Below are positions 8,550-16,170 of a stretch of DNA of 64,000 nucleotides, one piece after another. The DNA lies in contig JAGBHT010000038.1 in NCBI GenBank assembly GCA_017935365.1, positions 1-64,000 on the forward strand. Reading direction: 5' to 3'. Each line of letters opens with the position of its first letter. The first letter of the stretch is position 1. The notes beneath the pieces were generated by a model. That model was not told where the DNA came from, searched no databases, and saw only the letters and a list, made by a program, of their open reading frames with translations. Position numbers and translations under genes: made by a program. Source of the DNA: Ruminiclostridium sp. (GTDB lineage: Bacteria > Bacillota > Clostridia > Oscillospirales > Ruminococcaceae).

Positions 8550-8712
8550 CTGTAGTCAAAACGACTGCAGGCAATTAACGAAACAAAGCTGTTTCAGATG
8601 ACAGTCAAATTGAAGCGAAAGTTTTATTTTACTGCAAATATCCCTCAAATTTACGGTGAAATCGCAAAATACCGCAAATTTACGGAGTAAATCATCTGTT
8701 GCCTGCTGTTTT
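8550..8712 (+). promoter_or_regulatory. Leader with mutually exclusive hairpins and terminator (candidate ANTAR target)
   Basis: Hairpin 1 is 8550-8570 (8-base stem, loop AAAAC). Hairpin 2 is CTGT (8589-8592) with ACAG (8601-8604). The sequence GCAGGCAA (8567-8574), inside hairpin 1, also pairs perfectly with TTGCCTGC (8699-8706). CAGATGA (8595-8601), inside hairpin 2, pairs with TCATCTG (8692-8698). The two 3' arms are contiguous and followed by TGTTTTTA, like a terminator. Formation of hairpins 1 and 2 would therefore prevent the terminator, which is the architecture of ANTAR-controlled leaders. The last gene of this operon encodes an ANTAR protein. The loops do not clearly show the AxxGxx hexaloop of known ANTAR targets. 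Confidence 0.55.
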
Positions 8713-8730
8713 TATCCCCAAAAATGAAAT

Positions 8731-8760
8731 CTGACGTATTCAAAACGTCAGAAACGTCAG
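8731..8760 (+). promoter_or_regulatory. Second hairpin close to the first glutamate synthase gene
   Basis: CTGACGT (8731-8737) can pair with ACGTCAG at 8745-8751 or with an identical copy at 8754-8760, giving two alternative stems 40-70 bases before the start codon. Its role is unknown. Confidence 0.4.
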
Positions 8761-8802
8761 AAACATCAAGAAACAAAACCGATACCGAACAGGAGTGAGC
8801 TT

Positions 8803-9900
8803 ATGCTGGAAAAAGAAGGTCAGGTCAGAATACCCGCCGGCTGTGCTATCTCAGGCTTCATAAGCAGGGACGGCAACAGAATATGCGGTGACAAGATAGT
8901 AAAGTCAATATCATATATGCACGACAGATCAAACGGTCTGGGCGGCGGTTTCGCAGGATACGGTATTTATCCCGAATACAAGGATCAGTACGCATTCCAC
9001 ATTTTCTATGACTCAAACGAGGCGAGAGTCGAAACCGAGCGCTTCCTCGACAAGCATTTTGACGTTGTAAACCTTTCCCGTATTCCTACGAGAAAACACC
9101 CCAACATTACAAACGAGCCGCTCATCTGGAGATATTTCGTAAATCCCCTGCCGACAAAGCTTACAGAAAGTCAGCTTGACGAGAGAGAATTCGTTGCTCA
9201 GTGCGTTATCAATATAAACGACAAGATAAACGGTTCTTACGTTTTCTCAAGCGGTAAGAATATGGGCGTATTCAAGGCTGTCGGATACCCGGAGGATGTC
9301 GGAGAGTTCTACAGACTTGAAGAATATGCAGGTTACGCATGGACAGCGCACGGCAGATATCCTACCAACACACCCGGCTGGTGGGGCGGCGCTCATCCGT
9401 TCGCACTGCTGGATTATACCATTGTACATAACGGTGAGATCTCTTCCTACGATGCAAACAGAAGATACATCGAAATGTACGGTTACAAGTGCAACCTGCT
9501 GACAGATACAGAGGTTATCACATATATAATAGACTTCCTCAACAGAAAACAGAAGCTGTGTCTTGAAGATATAGCAAAGATAATTGCCGCTCCGTTCTGG
9601 AGCGAGATAGACTCGGATAAATACAGCGAGAGCGAAAGACAGAAGCTCAAATACTTCAGAAACGTATTCTCAAGCCTTCTGATAACAGGTCCGTTCTCGA
9701 TAATCCTCGGCTTTGACGGCGGTCTTATGGCGCTCAACGACAGACTTAAGCTTCGTTCGATGGTTGCCGCAGAAAAGGGCGACATGGTTTACCTCGCAAG
9801 TGAGGAATGTGCGATAAGAGCTATCTGTCCCGTAGTTGACCGTATCTGGTCACCGAGAGGCGGCGAGCCTATCATCGTTAAGCTGAACGAGAAGAAGTAA
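8803..9900 (+). CDS. Glutamate synthase, separate glutamine amidotransferase subunit
   Basis: Class II (Ntn-type) glutamine amidotransferase that releases ammonia from glutamine for a split glutamate synthase. The nucleophile is Cys14 in IPAGCAISGF, exposed after removal of a short propeptide as in archaeal-type GltB1 proteins. Substrate motifs are TAHGRYPTNTPGW near 182-194 and IVHNGEIS near 206-213. The 365 residues correspond to the amidotransferase domain only. It is the first gene of the operon, with 17 bases to the synthase core. Confidence 0.88.
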   Translation: MLEKEGQVRIPAGCAISGFISRDGNRICGDKIVKSISYMHDRSNGLGGGFAGYGIYPEYKDQYAFHIFYDSNEARVETERFLDKHFDVVNLSRIPTRKHPNITNEPLIWRYFVNPLPTKLTESQLDEREFVAQCVININDKINGSYVFSSGKNMGVFKAVGYPEDVGEFYRLEEYAGYAWTAHGRYPTNTPGWWGGAHPFALLDYTIVHNGEISSYDANRRYIEMYGYKCNLLTDTEVITYIIDFLNRKQKLCLEDIAKIIAAPFWSEIDSDKYSESERQKLKYFRNVFSSLLITGPFSIILGFDGGLMALNDRLKLRSMVAAEKGDMVYLASEECAIRAICPVVDRIWSPRGGEPIIVKLNEKK

Positions 9901-9917
9901 GAAAGGGAGCGGTAACA

Positions 9918-11423
9918 GTGGCACTTAATTATTTTCAGCCTTTATTTGACGTTATAAGAGACAAGGACCGTTGCATAAAATGTCAGGCTTGCGCAAGACA
10001 GTGTGCAAACGAGGTACACAGATACGACGGCGACCTCGATATGATGATCTCGGACAGCCAGCAGTGTGTTGACTGCCAGAGATGTGTATGTATCTGTCCT
10101 ACAGGTGCATTAAAGATAGTAGATAACCCCAACAAGTTCAGAAATAACTCCAACTGGAGCCAGCAGATAATGACAGAAGTCTACAAGCAGGCAGAAACGG
10201 GCGGCGTTCTTCTTTCGGCAATGGGTAACCCCAAGGAATACCCCGTTTACTGGGACAAGATACTGCTTAACGCTTCACAGGTAACCAACCCGCCTATAGA
10301 TCCTCTGCGTGAGCCTATGGAAACAAAGGTGTTCCTCGGAAAGAAGCCGAAAAACGTTTCATTCAACGAGGACGGCAGTGTAAAGACGGAAACAACACCT
10401 ACACTTGAGCTTTCAACGCCTATCATGTTCTCGGCTATGTCATACGGTTCTATCAGCCGTAACGCTCACGAGAGCCTTGCAAGAGCGGCTACAGAGCTCG
10501 GTATATTCTATAACACAGGTGAGGGCGGTCTGCACAAGGACTTTTATCAGTATGGATCTAACACGATAGTACAGGTCGCATCGGGACGTTTCGGCGTATT
10601 CAAGGATTATCTTGAAACAGGTGCGGCAATCGAAATAAAGATGGGACAGGGTGCAAAGCCCGGTATCGGCGGACATCTTCCCGGAGCAAAGATCCTTGAG
10701 GACGTTTCAAGAACAAGAATGATCCCGATGGGAACAGACGCTATTTCTCCTGCTCCCCACCACGATATATATTCGATAGAGGACTTACGTCAGCTCGTTC
10801 TTTCACTGAAAGAGGCTACAGAGTACAAAAAGCCCGTCATCGTAAAGATAGCCGCCGTACATAACGTTGCCGCTATCGCATCGGGTATTGCACGCTCGGG
10901 TGCGGATATAATCGCAATTGACGGTTACAGAGGCGGTACAGGCGCCGCTCCCACAAGAATAAGAGATAACGTAGGTATACCGATAGAACTTGCTCTTGCA
11001 AGCGTTGACCAGCGTCTGCGTGACGAGGGTATCAGAAACGAGGTTTCTGTAGTAGTTGCAGGTTCTATCCGTTCAAGCTCGGACGTTGTAAAGGCTATCG
11101 CACTCGGCGCAGACGCTTGCTACATCGGTACTGCCGCTCTGCTGGCACTAGGTTGCCACCTTTGCAGAAGCTGTCAGACGGGCAAGTGCAACTGGGGTAT
11201 TGCAACACAGCGCCCCGACCTTGTAAAACGTCTTAACCCGAACATCGGCTATCAGCGACTTGTAAACCTTGTTCATGCGTGGGATCACGAGATAAAGGAA
11301 ATGATGGGCGGTATGGGTATCAACTCAGTCGAAGCTCTCAGAGGCAACAGACTTATGCTCAGAGGTATCGGTCTTAACGAAAAGGAACTTGAGATACTCG
11401 GCATACAGCACGCAGGTCAGTGA
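9918..11423 (+). CDS. Glutamate synthase core subunit with two 4Fe-4S clusters (GltB2-type)
   Basis: FMN-dependent synthase that converts 2-oxoglutarate plus ammonia to glutamate. The N-terminus holds two ferredoxin motifs, CIKCQACARQC and CVDCQRCVCICP (residues about 16-60). A glutamate synthase TIM barrel follows, with SAMSYGSISRNAHE, GEGG, GQGAKPGIGGHLPG, IDGYRGGTGAAP and a C-terminal Cys cluster CHLCRSCQTGKC for a 3Fe-4S-type cluster. It starts at GTG (9918) after GGGAGCGG. At 501 residues it resembles archaeal-type stand-alone synthases and lacks the fused GXGXG domain, which is encoded separately at 13174. Confidence 0.93.
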   Translation: MALNYFQPLFDVIRDKDRCIKCQACARQCANEVHRYDGDLDMMISDSQQCVDCQRCVCICPTGALKIVDNPNKFRNNSNWSQQIMTEVYKQAETGGVLLSAMGNPKEYPVYWDKILLNASQVTNPPIDPLREPMETKVFLGKKPKNVSFNEDGSVKTETTPTLELSTPIMFSAMSYGSISRNAHESLARAATELGIFYNTGEGGLHKDFYQYGSNTIVQVASGRFGVFKDYLETGAAIEIKMGQGAKPGIGGHLPGAKILEDVSRTRMIPMGTDAISPAPHHDIYSIEDLRQLVLSLKEATEYKKPVIVKIAAVHNVAAIASGIARSGADIIAIDGYRGGTGAAPTRIRDNVGIPIELALASVDQRLRDEGIRNEVSVVVAGSIRSSSDVVKAIALGADACYIGTAALLALGCHLCRSCQTGKCNWGIATQRPDLVKRLNPNIGYQRLVNLVHAWDHEIKEMMGGMGINSVEALRGNRLMLRGIGLNEKELEILGIQHAGQ

Positions 11424-11443
11424 TAAAGGAGAGGTAAGGTAAA

Positions 11444-11878
11444 ATGAAAAGAGTTTACGTTAACGAAGACTGGTGCCTTGCGTGCCATCTGTGCGAATAT
11501 TACTGCGCCGCCGCAAACAGCGGAGCTGAGAACATGATAAAGGCTTTTGCAAACGGCAACAAGCCTATCCCCAGAATAAAGGTCGAGGAAGGCAGTGGTA
11601 TTAACTTTGCGGTACAATGCCGCCACTGCGAAACTCCCCTTTGCGTAAAGAGCTGTATCACAGGCGCTTTATCACAGAAGGACGGCGTTATCTCATGCGA
11701 CGAGAGCCGTTGTGTAGGCTGTTATACCTGCGTTCTTGCCTGTCCTTACGGCTGTATCGTAACAAGCGAAAATTCAAAGGTTATTCAGAAGTGCGACCTT
11801 TGTATGAAGAACAACAACGGCGAGCCTGCCTGCGTAAAAGGCTGTCCGAACAAGGCAATCGTCCTTGAAGAAAGATAA
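11444..11878 (+). CDS. 4Fe-4S ferredoxin-type electron transfer subunit
   Basis: A 144-residue polyferredoxin with four cysteine groups: CLACHLCEYYC near the N-terminus, CRHCETPLCVKSC, CVGCYTCVLACPYGC and a final CDLCMKNNNGEPACVKGCP. This HycB/DmsB-like layout holds about four 4Fe-4S clusters. It probably carries electrons between the FAD oxidoreductase encoded next and the glutamate synthase core. It lies 20 bases downstream of the core gene and 12 bases upstream of the oxidoreductase. Confidence 0.88.
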   Translation: MKRVYVNEDWCLACHLCEYYCAAANSGAENMIKAFANGNKPIPRIKVEEGSGINFAVQCRHCETPLCVKSCITGALSQKDGVISCDESRCVGCYTCVLACPYGCIVTSENSKVIQKCDLCMKNNNGEPACVKGCPNKAIVLEER

Positions 11879-11890
11879 GGAGGAGCGAAG

Positions 11891-13126
11891 ATGAAGAATT
11901 ACGTTATCATAGGAAACTCCGCCGCCGCTATCGGTGCAGTTCAGGGAATACGCTCGGTCGATAAGGCAGGCAATATTACGATCATTACAGACGAGGCGTA
12001 TCATACATATTCAAGACCGCTTATAAGCTACTGGCTTGAGGGCAAGGTCGCAGACGATAAAATATACTACAGAGAGCTGGACTTCTACGAGAAGAACAAT
12101 GTAAAGACTATCTTCTCGACCCGTGCGAAAAAAATCGAAAACGGCTGTGTGGTACTTGACAACGGCGAAAAAGTACAGTATGATAAGTTATTGGTAGCAA
12201 CGGGTTCAAAACCGTTTGTTCCTCCGATGAAAGGACTTGACGAGGTAGAGGACAGGTTCACGTTCATGACATGGGACAGCGCAAAGGCTATCCGTGAAAA
12301 GGTTACAGCCGGCACAAAGGTGCTGATAATCGGTGCAGGTCTTATCGGTCTTAAATGTGCGGAGGCTCTGCACCACCTGAATGCAGATATCACGGTGGTT
12401 GACCTTGCGGACAGAATACTCCCCAGTATTCTTGATGTCCGTGCGGGCGAAATAATGCAGAAGCATATCGAGGACAAGGGTACAAAGTTCATACTCGGCA
12501 CAAGCGTTGAGCAGTTCTCAAAGAACAGCGCAAAGCTGACAAACGGTGACACGGTCGACTTTGATATTGTTGTTGTTGCAGTCGGCGTAAGACCGAATAC
12601 AGAGCTTGTAAGCGACGCAGGTGGTAAGGTTGAAAAAGGTATCATAACCGATCTTCACCAGCAGACAACTATTGAAAATGTCTATGCCGCAGGCGACTGT
12701 ACGGTAAGTCACGACTGCTCTTCCGATACAGACAGGATTCTTGCTCTTCTGCCCAACGCATTTATGCAGGGTGAGGTTGCGGGCAAGAATATGGCAGGCG
12801 AAGAAACACTCTATCTGAACGCTATACCGATGAATGCGATCGGCTTCTACGGACTGCATATCATTACAGCCGGAAGCTATGACGGCGATGAAGATATCAC
12901 AGAGGACGCAGACAAGGAGATATACAAGAAGCTCGTATTCAAGGACGGTCTGCTCAAGGGCTTTATCCTGATGGGCGATGTCGCAAGAGCAGGTATCTAC
13001 ACCTCGATGATAAAGGAACAGATACCTCTTACGGAAGTTGACCTTGATCTTCTCAGAGAAAAGCCTCAGATGATGATGTTCGGCAAGGCAAGACGTGAAG
13101 AAAAGCTCGCAGGCAAAAAGCACTGA
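11891..13126 (+). CDS. FAD-dependent NAD(P)H oxidoreductase (NirB/rubredoxin reductase-like)
   Basis: Pyridine nucleotide-disulfide oxidoreductase family, 411 residues. The N-terminal dinucleotide fold for FAD is YVIIGNSAAAIGAVQGI, the central NAD(P)H-binding fold is VLIIGAGLIGLKCAEAL, and the second FAD motif is VYAAGDCTVS. No redox-active CxxC pair is present in the first domain, so it is not a disulfide reductase. It most likely feeds reducing equivalents through the adjacent ferredoxin subunit to the split glutamate synthase. Ribosome site AAGGAGG. Confidence 0.88.
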   Translation: MKNYVIIGNSAAAIGAVQGIRSVDKAGNITIITDEAYHTYSRPLISYWLEGKVADDKIYYRELDFYEKNNVKTIFSTRAKKIENGCVVLDNGEKVQYDKLLVATGSKPFVPPMKGLDEVEDRFTFMTWDSAKAIREKVTAGTKVLIIGAGLIGLKCAEALHHLNADITVVDLADRILPSILDVRAGEIMQKHIEDKGTKFILGTSVEQFSKNSAKLTNGDTVDFDIVVVAVGVRPNTELVSDAGGKVEKGIITDLHQQTTIENVYAAGDCTVSHDCSSDTDRILALLPNAFMQGEVAGKNMAGEETLYLNAIPMNAIGFYGLHIITAGSYDGDEDITEDADKEIYKKLVFKDGLLKGFILMGDVARAGIYTSMIKEQIPLTEVDLDLLREKPQMMMFGKARREEKLAGKKH

Positions 13127-13173
13127 CACTACAGAAAATGAGCAAAAATGTCTGCAATAACGGAGGATAAGCC

Positions 13174-13899
13174 ATGACAGTATTAAATGCTAATGAGATA
13201 GGTTATTATGACCTTAATAAAAAGATAGTCGAATGTGCCGACAAGGATATAACGGTAACCGACGCTATGGGACAGCGTTACATAGGCTGCGGCGTTGCAG
13301 GCAAGACAATTACCGTTGAGGGTACTCCCGGCAACGCTCTGGGCGCATATCTTGACGGAAGCACCATTATAGTTCACGGCAACGGTCAGGACGCTATCGG
13401 CGATACAATGAACAACGGTGAGATATTCATTCACGGCAACTGCGGCGATACGACAGGTTACGCAATGCGTTCCGGTAAGATATTTGTAAAAGGCAACGCA
13501 GGCTACCGTGTAGGAATACATATGAAAGAATATCACGAATTCTATCCGAAAATAATCATCGGCGGCAAAGTCGGAGATTTCCTCGGCGAATACCAGGCAG
13601 GCGGAATAATAGTCGTTCTCGGTATCGGTTGCGACGGCAAGGTTCCTGTAGGCTCGTTCTGCGGAACGGGAATGCACGGCGGTCATATGTATATCCGCAG
13701 TGATGAAGCTCCCAAGGGACTTCCCGTACAGGTTTCATGCGAAGTCGCAGACGACAGCGACAAGGCTGATATCCGTGAATATGTTGACGAATTTGCAAAG
13801 AATTTCGGATATGATACAAATACACTGTTAAAGGGCAGATTCTACAAGCTGTCACCTAACACGGCAAGCCCGTACAAACAGCTGTACACGCATAACTGA
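13174..13899 (+). CDS. Glutamate synthase GXGXG (alpha-subunit C-terminal) subunit
   Basis: A 241-residue right-handed beta-helix protein built from GxxGxxG turns: GNALGAYLDGS, GQDAIGDTMNNGE, GNCGDTTGYAMRSGK, GNAGYRVGIHM, GGKVGDFLGEYQAGG. This is the separate form of the C-terminal domain of glutamate synthase large subunits, as in archaeal GltB3. It scaffolds the synthase and helps form the ammonia tunnel. It starts at ATG 13174 after GGAGGATAAGCC. Confidence 0.92.
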   Translation: MTVLNANEIGYYDLNKKIVECADKDITVTDAMGQRYIGCGVAGKTITVEGTPGNALGAYLDGSTIIVHGNGQDAIGDTMNNGEIFIHGNCGDTTGYAMRSGKIFVKGNAGYRVGIHMKEYHEFYPKIIIGGKVGDFLGEYQAGGIIVVLGIGCDGKVPVGSFCGTGMHGGHMYIRSDEAPKGLPVQVSCEVADDSDKADIREYVDEFAKNFGYDTNTLLKGRFYKLSPNTASPYKQLYTHN

Positions 13900-13924
13900 T
13901 AAGAAACGGAATAGATATATAAAT

Positions 13925-13963
13925 AACGCCCTGCCGGTTTCAAGGGTGCATCGGCAGAGCGTT
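13925..13963 (+). promoter_or_regulatory. Hairpin between the GXGXG gene and the ANTAR gene
   Basis: AACGCCCTGCCG pairs with CGGCAGAGCGTT (12-base arms, one mismatch) around a 15-base loop, 25 bases before the ANTAR start codon. There is no U-tract. It may act as an mRNA processing site or as autoregulation, but this is not established. Confidence 0.45.
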
Positions 13964-13988
13964 TAATACTACGAAAGAGGGTGCCGTA

Positions 13989-14564
13989 ATGAACGTACTT
14001 ATAGCCGGCAAAACCGAAGAGATATGCGACAGCATAGCACAGCTTCTGCTTGAGCTTGACTGCGACAACATTTCGACATTCACAAGCGGCGCTATCATAA
14101 GAGGCGTTGATATATCGAAATTCGACAGCGTTATAATCTCCACTCCCCTGTCTGATGAATTCGGGCTTGATCTTGTGGCTGACATTTCAAAGGACGCAAA
14201 GAACGGAATTGTCGTGCTTGCAAAGCGTGAGATCGCAGACGAGGTACAGAAGAAGATACGATTCACCGGCGCATTCGTTCTACCAAGACCATTCAACAAG
14301 GCTCTGCTTATACAGACAATAAAGCTTGCGGAAATCGCGCACATAGGCATGGCAAAGCTTGAAGAAGAGAACAGGCAACTGACACAGCAGTTATCCGATA
14401 TGAAGATAGTAAACCGTGCAAAATCAATGCTGATGCAGTATCTTAACCTTACAGAGGAGCAGGCGCACAGGCATATCCAGAAACAGGCAATGGATCTTAG
14501 AAAGACGCAGAGAGCGGTTGCAGAGGATATATTGAAGACGTATCAGAACACAAAGGAAGAATGA
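13989..14564 (+). CDS. ANTAR-domain RNA-binding response regulator
   Basis: 191 residues: an N-terminal receiver-like domain (MNVLIAGKTEEI..., FDSVIISTPL, GIVVLAKRE, and the Pro-Arg-Pro-Phe turn at LPRPF), a coiled linker (EEENRQLTQQL), then a C-terminal three-helix ANTAR domain with AKSMLMQYLNLTEEQAHRHI. ANTAR proteins bind paired RNA hairpins and prevent premature termination, often in nitrogen metabolism genes of clostridia. The canonical acidic phosphoacceptor is not clear (FDSVIIS). It closes the glutamate synthase operon and plausibly acts on that operon's own leader. Confidence 0.88.
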   Translation: MNVLIAGKTEEICDSIAQLLLELDCDNISTFTSGAIIRGVDISKFDSVIISTPLSDEFGLDLVADISKDAKNGIVVLAKREIADEVQKKIRFTGAFVLPRPFNKALLIQTIKLAEIAHIGMAKLEEENRQLTQQLSDMKIVNRAKSMLMQYLNLTEEQAHRHIQKQAMDLRKTQRAVAEDILKTYQNTKEE

Positions 14565-14580
14565 CAGATATATAAAGTGA

Positions 14581-14609
14581 AACGCAGAGCGGTGGCTCTG
14601 CGTTTTTTG
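14581..14609 (+). terminator. Terminator of the glutamate synthase operon
   Basis: AACGCAGAGC, GGTG loop, GCTCTGCGTT, followed by TTTTT, 17 bases after the ANTAR stop. Confidence 0.9.
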
Positions 14610-14622
14610 TTGGGGGTGGTGG

Positions 14623-14652
14623 CGATTTGCCATACTTTCTGCATAGTTTAAA
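14623..14652 (+). repeat. 30-bp direct repeat, left copy
   Basis: The sequence GGCGATTTGCCATACTTTCT and the following GCATAGTTTA recur with one difference at 15160-15191, on the other side of MITE copy A. This suggests a larger duplicated or composite repeat. Confidence 0.6.
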
Positions 14653-14719
14653 CCCATTTTGGTATGTCATACTTTATCACTTTCGTTTTGTTAGCAGTAC
14701 CGCCTTAGCCAAGCACCAT

Positions 14720-15158
14720 ATCTTGCCTCCCCTCGAAAAAGGGGAGGTGGATTGCAGACGAGCAGTAAATCTTTAAAATTCAGCTTTGTTATGCAATATT
14801 GTTAACGTAGATATATCGATAACATTTTTGTCTGCAAGACGGTAGGGATTGAAATTAATAGGAGTACTATCTTCAAAACTTCTAAGCAACCACAATCCCC
14901 TTCGTCACGGCTCGGAATTGTTTCATAATTATAAAGGTCGGACTATCTGAATATTGTACAGCAAAGCAAAAAACTGTACAGCCGTGCCACCTCCCCTTTT
15001 CCGAGGGCGGGCACGGATGCCCGAAGTTGAACGCCCAAAGTTTAAGCAAGGATGCTTACAAGTGGTCGCACAAAGTCGGTGCAAGGACGCACCGACCACA
15101 AACGACCACGATTGCAGAGACGCAAAACAAACAGAGCGTTCATTAAAAGGCAAGGGTG
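14720..15158. repeat. MITE-like element, copy A, interrupted near its right end
   Basis: About 280 bases (14720-15005) match copy B at 15301 almost base for base, starting in a CTTGCCTCCCCTCG terminal repeat. Near the right terminal repeat the match breaks off after CCTCCCCTTTTCCGAGGG and resumes with GCAAGGGTGATGG at about 15149. About 145 foreign bases lie between. The inserted piece is itself made of small perfect stem-loops (CGGGCACGGATGCCCG, AAGCAAGGATGCTT, GGTGCAAGGACGCACC). No coding frame with recognisable product is present. Confidence 0.7.
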
Positions 15159-15159
15159 A

Positions 15160-15191
15160 TGGCGATTTGCCGTACTTTCTGCATAGTTTAA
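15160..15191 (+). repeat. 30-bp direct repeat, right copy
   Basis: Near-identical to 14623-14652 (GCC[A/G]TACTTTCTGCATAG core). Between here and 15300 no other feature is seen. Confidence 0.6.
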
Positions 15192-15300
15192 TTTCTCGCA
15201 GCACATCACTCGTTTACAATTCACCTTTTTATTAGCCTATCAATACATTCTCAAAACTTGCAATTTTGCCGTTACTCTCAAAGTTACAACGTATAGCTAA

Positions 15301-15602
15301 CACCCTTGCCTCCCCTCGAAAAAGGGGAGGTGGATTGCAGACGAGCAGTAAATCTTTAAAATTCAGCTTTGTTATGCAATATTGTTAACGTAGATATATC
15401 GATAACATTTTTGTCTGCAAGACGGTAGGGATTGATGTTGATAGCACTCCTATCCTGAAAACTTCTACACAACCACAATCCCCTTCGTCACGGCTCGGAA
15501 TTGTTTCATAATTATAAAGGTCGGACTATCTGAATATTGTACAGCAAAGCAAAAAACTGTACAGCCGTGCCACCTCCCCTTTTCCGAGGGGAGGCAAGGG
15601 TG
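15301..15602. repeat. MITE-like element, copy B (complete)
   Basis: A 302-bp element with 33-bp terminal inverted repeats differing at one base. Each end begins CACCCTTGCCTCCCCTCG and is itself a palindrome (CCCCTCG, A-rich loop, GGGGAGG). The interior has no open frame of recognisable product. Copies A (14720) and C (19882) are related. It lies between two genes read on different strands, and its ends could also act as hairpin terminators. Confidence 0.75.
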
Positions 15603-15643
15603 ATAGTGCTATTCCATACATTTGTGTCCGATTTTAGCATGCT

Positions 15644-16000
15644 TTATAGCTCGCCTTTCACAAGCATATCAATATATTCACAGACATTGCGGAAGTTTGT
15701 GTGAATCTGATTATTAGCAATATGTATCACTCTTATCCCGTGTTCTTCAAGAAATCTGTTTCTTTCTTCATCATAGACTATGCCTTTTTCTTCGTAATGC
15801 TGACTGCCGTCAAGCTCAATAACCAAATTTGCCGTCGGGCAATAAAAATCTGCTATATATTTATAAAGAACTTTTTGTCGGAAAAATCTTACCGGGTAAT
15901 TTCTGAGAAAGCAATACCACAGCTTGCGCTCTTCATCTGTCATTCCTTTTCTCAGATTTTTTGCATTTCTGATTAACAATTTATTATATTTCGTATTCAT
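15644..16000 (-). CDS. DUF559 endonuclease-like protein
   Basis: Small Vsr/restriction-endonuclease-fold protein. From Met at 16000 it has 118 residues: an N-terminal RKGMTDEERKLW motif, RFFRQKVLYKYIADFYCP, then LVIELDGSQHYE and an RNRFLEEHGIRVIHI strand. The Asp of ADFYC and the Glu/Asp of VIELDGSQH correspond to the metal-binding acidic residues of the fold. The upstream in-frame Met at 16030 has no ribosome site, while GGGG lies ahead of 16000. Such proteins are often scattered near mobile elements, and this one abuts MITE copy B. Its substrate is unknown. Confidence 0.82.
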   Translation of the reverse strand: MNTKYNKLLIRNAKNLRKGMTDEERKLWYCFLRNYPVRFFRQKVLYKYIADFYCPTANLVIELDGSQHYEEKGIVYDEERNRFLEEHGIRVIHIANNQIHTNFRNVCEYIDMLVKGEL

Positions 16001-16030
16001 ATTTTTAAACCCCGCCGCAAGGCGCTCCAC

Positions 16031-16080
16031 AATTTTTCATTATTCATTATTCAATATTCATCATTCATTATTCATTAATA
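16031..16080. repeat. Short tandem ATTCATT repeats
   Basis: Seven or so near-identical CATTATTCATT-type words in tandem just upstream of the DUF559 gene. This is a low-complexity A/T tract without further features. Confidence 0.6.
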
Positions 16081-16087
16081 AAATAAA

Positions 16088-16112
16088 ATCCGCCCCCGTT
16101 TTCACGGGGGCG
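16088..16112 (-). terminator. Terminator of the flagellin gene
   Basis: On the minus strand CGCCCCCGT, GAAA loop, ACGGGGGCG, followed by GATTTTATTTTATT, about 60 bases after the flagellin stop. Confidence 0.88.
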
Positions 16113-16170
16113 AACTCATCAAGTCATTAATTTATAAATATTAAGCCCTGAAACTCATGCTGTTCTCAGA

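Noticed and set aside
8317-8802. Glutamine riboswitch ahead of glutamate synthase
   Set aside because: No match to the conserved core of known glutamine aptamers, which are mainly cyanobacterial. The two-state stem with an ANTAR gene in the operon fits better.
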